Below are positions 49,201-58,200 of a stretch of DNA of 64,000 bases, in pieces. The first letter of the stretch is position 1, and each line of letters begins with the position of its first letter. Position numbers and translations under genes: made by a program. The DNA is from Arbacia lixula. Taxonomy: Eukaryota; Echinodermata; Echinoidea; Arbacioida; Arbaciidae. Location: contig OZ022580.1 of assembly GCA_963669155.1 (NCBI GenBank), positions 21,773,696 through 21,837,695 of the forward strand, written 5' to 3'. Below the pieces are notes generated by a model. The model saw only the letters and a program-made list of their open reading frames with translations, did not search any database and had not been told where the DNA came from.

Positions 49201-52200
49201 TAGCTATAAAAAAAAAGAAATATTTACATAGCTGGCATATAACTGTAAGATTATCAGGAGAAAGTTTATTTTTTTTAGAAGAAAGTTCAGTAATATTCGG
49301 CGATAATCAGGGTGAAGCACTGCTGCTGGCATGGGACATGCACGGGACTCTCGGTATACAGTGCAGCACGGCCCAAAATGCAGTGTAACTTACACTGTAA
49401 GATTTCTTCCATTCCCGAAACAAACAAACAAAAAACTCAAAAAGTGCAAACTCTGTGTCAAGGCATGTGGAAGAAAAGATTTGATGACAACAGACAAAAT
49501 CACAAAAGACAGCTACATTTGCTCCAAGTATTTTTTTTATAGGAATGGGCCGACATTCACCCCGGTCAACCCCATGTACCCGACCTGCCGCAGTCTCCGC
49601 GAAACCCGTATCGTACCGTGCGGCCAGCTCCTCGAGAGAGAGTACTGTATAAGCTGTTATTTTCGCGTACATATATTTTCGCGAATGGCGGCTTCTGCTA
49701 CATATTCGCGTGTTGTTAAATACGCGCCGGGTCGTGCTCATGCTTAGTAGTCAGTACGTACTACTAGTAGTACATGTGTGTGAGGCATGCGCTGTATGCT
49801 GCTGCATTTGTTCGCCATGCGTGTTAGTACTTAGTATAATCTCGTAATGTTGCAAGTTGATATGAGAATATTTTCGCGCGTTGTTAAATTCGCGTTTGCT
49901 CGTTCATTCGCGAAATTCGCGAAAATAAAACCCTCGCGAAAATAACAGCTTATACAGTATACGGTCATCGGTCTACTTACCAAACGGCAGAAAGTTACCG
50001 AACCATCTATCAGTTTGCTGAACACATACTCCCATTAAAAAACAAGATAATATCATGTAACTGCAACTTCATACAGTATACCTTATTATGAGTGAACCGT
50101 GTAGGTTTTATGTGAAATTATTCCTTTACATAGGTTTACATTTATTTTTTTTTAGAGGATTATCCTTGCATCTTCACGTATCGTCAGCTCCACGCTGTGG
50201 GACGGGACGGCGAGGTCTGGGTCTGAGGCAAGGTGTGCACGCTGCTGCTGCTTTCGCTAGCTGCAAAAGCCCACCCTTCGAATACCCGGTGGTAGAAACA
50301 CCCTTATCCTTCAAAAAATTCTGGAGCTGCTTGACAGTCATGCCGTCAAAAGGTCCTGTTGATGTCGACGACATCACAAAACTCCCTCTTATAAAAATAA
50401 TGCTCTTTCAGGTAATATACGACTGAGAATAAAATGAAAACCTCGGAACTAAAGACCCGCTAGATTTGAACGCGGCGCTATGCAGACAAGATGGCGGATA
50501 GCGAAAGCTTGACTGAGGAAGCAACAGTAGTGTAGTAGTTAGCGACCCCACCCCTCCACAAGCCCCGCCGATAGAGGGCAGCAGGGCTGCATATATAAGC
50601 CCTGCGCCGGGGAGAGGTCGACAGACCGAATCCTGACAGAGACTGAGACAGAACTGATAGTACAAGACAGCTACAAACAAAGGTTGGTTTGTCGTTTTGT
50701 ATTCGTGGTCTGTTTGGTCTCTTGGTCTGACCAAGCGTTTCAGAGTGAACCGCTTCATTGGCGCTTGCGAGCAGAAGCTGTTCGCTGCTTTTGCGGCCTT
50801 TTTATTTAATCGATTTGTGGTGAGACTTTGCAGGTTCGCCGTGAGCTAGGCCTCTCATTGCGCATTAGATGCGTTCCCTGATGCGTGGGGGGAAAGTGCT
50901 CACGGCAGCCGCGTAGTCAAGCCACGTTTTTAGTTTCGGATCACATTAGTGTTTTGTTCGGTAGGGTTGCCTAGTCAGCCTTACCAATCGTAGTCCTAGT
51001 TTATTGCCATCTTTATAATTTTTTGTAGTGCGTGGTGTGTGTGTCCTGAGTCAGGTTCTTTTTAGTAGCCAGATTCGGGGCAATTTTTAGCTCGTTTTCG
51101 TACGGCATTTTTTCGTTTTCGCGTGGGGATATAGTTCCGGCCGCGGGCTGGAAATTTCCACGAGGGAGCGGGGATCGTGCGTAAATCGTTGCACCTACGA
51201 TTGGGTGATTGTGTGTTCGAGCGTGTGTGGCTGATCTGTCGGCTGCGCACTAGTTTAGTCTCGCGTCCGCGGGCTTTTACATCACTCGGTGGTGGGGCCT
51301 GCGCAGTGCGCGGCGCATAGTTGTTTTTCGTGTCGGGGACGGGCGGAGGGATACTTATTATCCTCCCGCAAAAGTTTCCGGCGCCATCTTTGGACCGTGT
51401 CGATCGTGGACCAAACGTTGCACGCGTCTTCGGGACAGCGGTGATCTATCATCTACCCGAGATTGACGGAGCGGTACGGAAAAGTGAGTTTTTGTGCTTT
51501 GATCTCCGTTTTATTTTGGATTTATAGATCTGAATCCGTGAGTTGTATATTTGTGTTCCACTATTGGAACGGATTTTTAGCCAGTTTCGTATTTTCATCT
51601 TATATTTAAGTAAACATTTTGTGTGTGTGTGTGAGTGCATATTTGGGAGTGTCACGTGTGGACCCACCCGTTCGTAGTAGCGGGGAGTCCGTTCAAAAAA
51701 AAAAAAAAAAAAAATAAAAAAAAAAAAAAAAAAATTGTGCGGGTGTGAGGTGATTGTTGAGGTTGATTGTTTTTAGAGTTTGTTGAACTTCACAAATTGT
51801 GAGGTGCGTTTGTTTTTGTATGGCCGGTGAGGGGGAGGATTTTGAAATCCAAATCCAAGGCAAACTTAATTTTTTATTATTTGTCATTGAGGCGTACAAG
51901 GCAGATATCATTACACTGCCGGAGCTTGTACAGCTGTTGGTCGATATTGTTTTCCAAGAGGGAATGCAATACGAATTTTAAGTTTTACCATTTTTGTACA
52001 CCCTATGGTTGGCCATTTGCGCCGACTTGTACAATTTTTGTAAATTTTATAGTTGGCCAGTCGCGCCAAAATTTATAATTTTGGTAAAGTCTATAGGTGG
52101 CCAGCCGCGCGAAGTTTTATAACTTTCGTGCGTTATATAGGTGGCCAGTTACTCCAATACTTATAAATTTTGTTGTGTATAGTCTAGGTTGGTTCCAGAC

Positions 52201-55200
52201 AAGCTTTGTCCAGAACCAGTAGGCCTAGAGCGTAAACTCGAACGATGGATAGGGACACTAAAATCCCTATCAATCTGTGCTCCTTTGAGGAGCTTCATGA
52301 GGTGCCAGGGCTATCCCCAGCCCAGGCAGGGATCCTATTGGGTCTTAGAATTGAGCATGGAAACGTGACTCCCGAGCTCTTTGAGAAGTCTCCCGGACTT
52401 GTAGAGTCCAGGGGGCTACTCGACAAGTTTGATTACACACCCAGGAGTACGTCGGGGCTCCAGGGTCAGAGTGGGGAAGGCCAAGGCGTTTTTTCCACTC
52501 CGATGGGATACCGGGTCCCAAACACTAGCACTCCTAGGGGGGCCCAAGCCCCGCTGGCGGAAGGGTGGGCGCCGCAGGGCGCCTGCACGTACCCGTATGA
52601 TGTATACCCGCCTCCGTCGACACTGGAGACTACACGAAGGTCTCCGGGTCGCACACCAGCGCCCTCGCATGCACAACCTCGAGATGCGTATGGGTTGAGA
52701 GAGTCCTCTCGGATGGGGGACGCCCTCGCCGATAGGCAGGGGCGTCGTGGCCCCACCGTCCGGGATTACTCGCTCAGCTCCTGTGCAGCCAGCGCGAATA
52801 GAGGAAGCGTAAGTGGAGGGCGGGGCCCACAGGCCTCGCTACCACCACCTGATTTCGGGTCAAGAGATATTCGGAATTATCGCGAAAGTCAACCTGGACT
52901 CTTCTCTAGTTCAATCCCGATAGGGCAGGGGGGTGGCAGGTCTATGTACCAGCCTCTCCCCAAGGCCATAGCCTTTGACGGACAGGGGAGCTGGAGAACG
53001 TTCCAACGAAAATTCACGGTCTACGCCGACCAACAAAGGTGGACCTGGGCTGAACGGGTCTATCAGTTGCATTGGGGCATGACTGGGAAGGCTGGAGACT
53101 ACCTCAGCCTGGTTCTTGAACAAGAGCCGGACTTGGGGTATCTCGATATCCTTGAACGAATGGAGCAGCGTTTTGGCGAGGGTGGATTACCTGAATCCGC
53201 CCAGCTGGAATTTGCTTCAGCCAAGCAGGGGCAAGACGAGTCCCTGCCGGAATGGGCTGACCGGATACTACGGTTGGCACTGAGAGCGTTTCCGGGGGTG
53301 GAAGGGCACTACCCACAGCAGCAGGCAGTCCTCCGCCTGTGCCAAGGGTGTGCCAATAGGGAGGCAGGGTGTCACGCACTCACCCAGCATCCCGCCACCA
53401 TTAGGGAGGCTCTCCAGTCAATAGAGTGGCACCAGCATGTCCATCGGGCCATGTATGGTCGTGCCCGCGCTATCAAGCCAGTCGCGATGACTACCGTTGA
53501 GGAGGGAGAGGTCCGTAAGGTCGATCTCTCTCCCCCCGCGTCCACAAGATCTACTGAAGAGGGAAGATATGCTGCCCCGGAGCGTCGCTTAATCGCGTCG
53601 GAGCGCCGATCTTCCGAAACGGAGCGCAAACTAAGCGAACTGGAGCGAAGGACTGGGGAGCGCTTAGACCAATTAGAGCGCGATATGAAAAAAGTTTTGG
53701 AGCTGCTACAGCCCAAGTCTGAAGCTTCCAGGGAACGGCCAAAGTCTCCTGGAGGTGACAGATGCTACGGCTGTGGGGGGTATGGGCACTTCCGCCGACA
53801 ATGCCCAAACCCCAAGGAAAACAGAGCGAAGGTACAGGTTTCCTTTGTTGAAGGTTTGGAGGAGGAAAACTGCAGCGGGTCGGAGGAAGAGGCCAACCTC
53901 CGACCCACATCGCCATAGGGCCACAGCTAGACAGGAACGGTTGCACGTTCCAGGATAGCGTGGATGGGCCGCCCATAGGCCCAACCAAACCAGAGGAAGA
54001 ACCTGGGGTGCATTCATGCATAATTACTCTAGGGGATCCAGTGGTTAAAAGTCTAGCACAGTATGTAGAGGAGATCACGGCTCCTGAAGCTGATATCGGC
54101 ACCTCGGACATCCGGTCATTTGACCGGATAGGGGAGGGTCCAGAAATTATTCCAGACCACCCCCCGGGGGCCGAAAAGGCTGAAGAAGTGGTGGTATGTA
54201 GGTTGGAGTCCGGCTCCACCCTCAATGCTTCCGTGATAGTCGGGGGCCAGCCAGTTAGCGCAGTGGTAGATACGGCCGCGGAGGTATCACTTATCTCGGA
54301 GGAAATGTTTCAACTACTGTGTCCACGCCCGCCCAAGCTGCGAAACGTTATCCTACACGCGGCGGGTAAGGATATGAGGATGAAAGGGACAGTAGTCGGA
54401 CCTATCTCTGTGAAGTTGGGAAACCAAACATATCTCGAGGAGATTTATGTGGCACCGATAGCGGGCCGCATGCTCCTGGGATTGGACTTCCTGAGTAAAC
54501 ACAAGGTAACCATTCATCTTCAAGAGCCACACTTACGAATAGGAGAAGAGACGGTTCCTCTTTGGTTTGAGCACGATCCAGGGCGTCGTGTCGCTCGGGT
54601 TCATGCACGCAAGCGTGTGGTGGTACCACCGAACGCAATCAAGAGGATCACAGGAATTATTGACCAGCGGTTAGGAACAGGTATTTTCGAACCGCAGGTG
54701 GATCTTCCAGTCATGATTCCCAGTTCCATCCACGGGGCAGGGGAAACGGTAGAACTCTATGCCATCAATCCCACGGATAGACACCAGGAAATCACTTGTT
54801 CAGGTGTCTTGGGGGAGGCTGGACAACTGCAAGACATGGAAATCCAGGAACTTAGCTTGGGGGATGCAAGGGTTTCCCAAATTAAAACGGGGGGCTAACT
54901 CCTAGTCTCCACATAGACAAATATTGCCCTCTCTGTGTAGGTAGGGAGAAGTAAGGGCAGAGAATGTGGAATGATTGGGTCTTCTTGGTTAGATACTAAT
55001 TATGTTTTCTTCTTTTCTCTTGTTCTCCTTGCTACAGATGACTGAGTTGAGGGCAGAGGACCTTCCTTTGCCCTCAGATAGTGATGAGGACTGGCTACTC
55101 GGCGGTGAGGAGCCGGGGGCCGTGGAGGGTGGGATGGAGCCGGCGGAGCTGCGTCCCACGGAAGTGGAGGAGGGTGGGGTCGACCGGCCTGACTCTACAC

Positions 55201-58200
55201 TCCCCACTCGAAATCAGGTAATGGGTTTGGGAGGGGCCCCTATGGCTCAACCCAATCCCGCAGAAGACCTGGGAGGAGCTCAAAGTGCGCCTTCCGAGGT
55301 GGTGGTGGAGGAAGGGAACCTTGCGGTTGCCTCACCAGCCCCCGAAGGGGAAACCTGGGCGGGACAGTTGGTGAGGTGGCTAGTGGGGGGACCTTCTCTC
55401 CCCTACCCTAGTTTTGTGGTCCGCTTGGCCCCGTCTGAGCTGCCCTGGGACTTCGTCCTGGCGCACTTGGACATGGTGTACACGCGGGCCGCAGAGTCAT
55501 GTGATGCGGGCTGGGTCAGTTGCCTGCATGAGTACCTCAGGGGACGCCTGTCTCCAGAGGACTATGTCAACAGGTACCCTTTGCTGGGGTCAGAGGAGGG
55601 CGCCGAGGAGGGGGCTGAGGGATTAAGATTCTTCGACCCCCCCACTCCTTGGTGGGAGCCGGGCATGGAGAAAAGTCAGCGTTTTCACCGCAGCCTGGCC
55701 CACCTTTCGCCCTTCTCGTGGCATACTCCAGTGGGGTCCTCAGGATTTGGGGCAAGGCCTCAACCAGAGGTTCAGGGCAATTTGTGCCTCGAACCTGCAC
55801 CAGCTGACTTACATCCAGCTGGGGTTGGGCCAACCTCAAAGGGTCACTCCGAGGCTCCCATGGAGGCAGAGGAGGCTATGGACACGGGGGATTCGTCTCC
55901 TGTGCCTAGCTCCCCTCCTTCGAGCACCCGGGTGACACCGCCTGAGGAGCTGACTCGTTCTCAGCTTCCCCAGGCCGAAGTGGGAGCCACTCGGGCAGGT
56001 GTCACATCCCGCCCGGGTAAGCGACCAGGGGGAGGGTCCGTAGATGGGCCTTCCCGCAAACGCAAGGCGAGGGGCATGTGTCCCCTTTGCCAAGCTAGGC
56101 CGGCGGGAAAGTTGAGGACGCATGTCTATCGACACATGCCGCCAGCGTTGCGCTTGTGCCAGGGCAAGGATGCCCCTGAGAAATTGCCGCTTCTCGGGGT
56201 CAAAGGATGCCTCAGGTTCATGTCGCAAGCGCTGACTGGGTCAACTGAACTGGAGAGCCTCATGCGGTTTGTGGACAGTGGGGCACCTGAGGACTGGGAT
56301 TGGTCTATCCCGGACGTCATGGAGGAGGATATGATTCGCCTCCATGAAGGTCTGCGGATTCCGGTCCCTCCTCAACTGTCCGTCCGGCCCATGAGCTCTT
56401 TCGTGGTGCTGCTGCACTGGAGGGTGTTAGCCTGGCTCGTGCCTCAACTGAGCACTGAGCAGAGGGACAGGCTGCACTTTCTGGGAGGGTCTCGCCCAAG
56501 GCAGACCACAGCAACCACCACAGGAGTTGAGTCAACTCAGGCAGGTGGCGACACGCCATCCGCACCGAGCGTGGCACCATCATCTGATGGAGGTGGGAAT
56601 ACTGTTCCCGCCGCTGCTGCTTCGGCTGCGGGGGCGGCCCCGCCTCCTGCGGCGGCTGGAGCTTCTGCTCCGGTTGCAGGGTCCTCCACAAAGGGTTCGG
56701 GTGTATCGTATGCCCGGGCCACATCTAAGCCACCTGTCCCCTTAGCTTTCGATAGCCATTTCCATTTGGATAGGCTAGAGGCGAAGACAGGAAAGGCGGG
56801 GCTTGGGTGTGTGGAGACTCTGGCCGGCAGGGAACCGCGGGTTCCGGTGCGACTCTGCGGGGGCGTGGTCAATTACTGCGACCCCAAAGGACACCGGAAC
56901 ATCAAGTTCCCTGCGGACCGGAAGTGGAAGGTGTCGGTGGGGGTGCACCCCAAGCATGCCCCCACCTTCGATGAAGTGGATCTGGACGTTATGGGCAAGC
57001 TTGCCTGTGACGCCAGAGTTTGTGCCATAGGGGAAGTGGGGCTCGACTACTCCGTTCCCCCTAAGGCCTGGCCGAGGCAGCTGAGCGTCTACAAGACGAT
57101 TCTTGAGAAGCTTGGTGCGTCCGGCCAGGTCTTGGTCCTTCATCTCCGGGGTGAGCAGGGAGCCCCGGATTCTGACAAGCCCTCTCGCGTCTGCAGGGAG
57201 GCAACTGTCGGAAGGGTCAATAAGCACCAGCGGATTCACATCCACTCGTGCACATTGAGCCCTTCTGAGGCCAAGGCGTGGGGGAAAGCATTCCCAAACG
57301 CCTACTTCGGCTTTAATGCCTTGGTCCGGTCGTTTTCGAAGGCCCAGTTGTCCGCCCTGCGGGCGATCCCTCCGAGTCGGGTTCTGTTAGAGACCGACTC
57401 CCCTCATCTGCCCTTAGGTGGGGGCATCACTCACATGACCCCTGCTTATATAGGGGAGGTGGGACTGCTTGTCGCCAAGGCACGGCAAGAACAGTTCCAC
57501 CCCTTCATGGAGAGAGTTAGGGCAAATGCCCTGACGCTCTATGGAGCCTAAAAGCAGGGGCATAGGGTACGGTGGGAAATTGTTTTCCGCCGGCCACCGA
57601 GAAGTGGGTATCATGTAAAGATCCTACTTCTTTTTCTGTCCATCTGAAGGTGGAATCCATCAGGGATTCCACTTTCTTAAATTCTATCGGTAGGTGGGAT
57701 TCATTTAGGATTCTATCTTTCCAAATTCCTCATTTCCATTGGTAGGAGGAAACCATTTGGGATTCCACCTTTTCGGTTCCAATGGTATGTAACGGGTCTC
57801 AAAATGGCCTGCTCCGTTTAATGGCGACGCTGGCGCCTCCTGGCCTACGCCTGAGTTACCTAGGTGGGCTTCCATTATGTGGATCCCACCGATAGTACCC
57901 GAGTAATGAACATCTCGCACTGGTAAGATGGCGTCCTAGCCCGGGCAGGATAAGCGGATAGCTCACCGCCATGGGAGCAAGGAGGATTTTGGGCAAAAGG
58001 GGTAGGGGGGACCCATAGGGAAAATACTTTTTTTTTTCTTCTTATTGGGGACCTTGTTTTTTAAAACGGGGGGGAGTGTAGTAGTTAGCGACCCCACCCC
58101 TCCACAAGCCCCGCCGATAGAGGGCAGCAGGGCTGCATATATAAGCCCTGCGCCGGGGAGAGGTCGACAGACCGAATCCTGACAGAGACTGAGACAGAAC

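Noticed and set aside
49307..49741. 144-residue minus-strand ORF opposite the THAP-like fragment
   Set aside because: No recognisable domain; the opposite strand carries the recognisable motif pattern.
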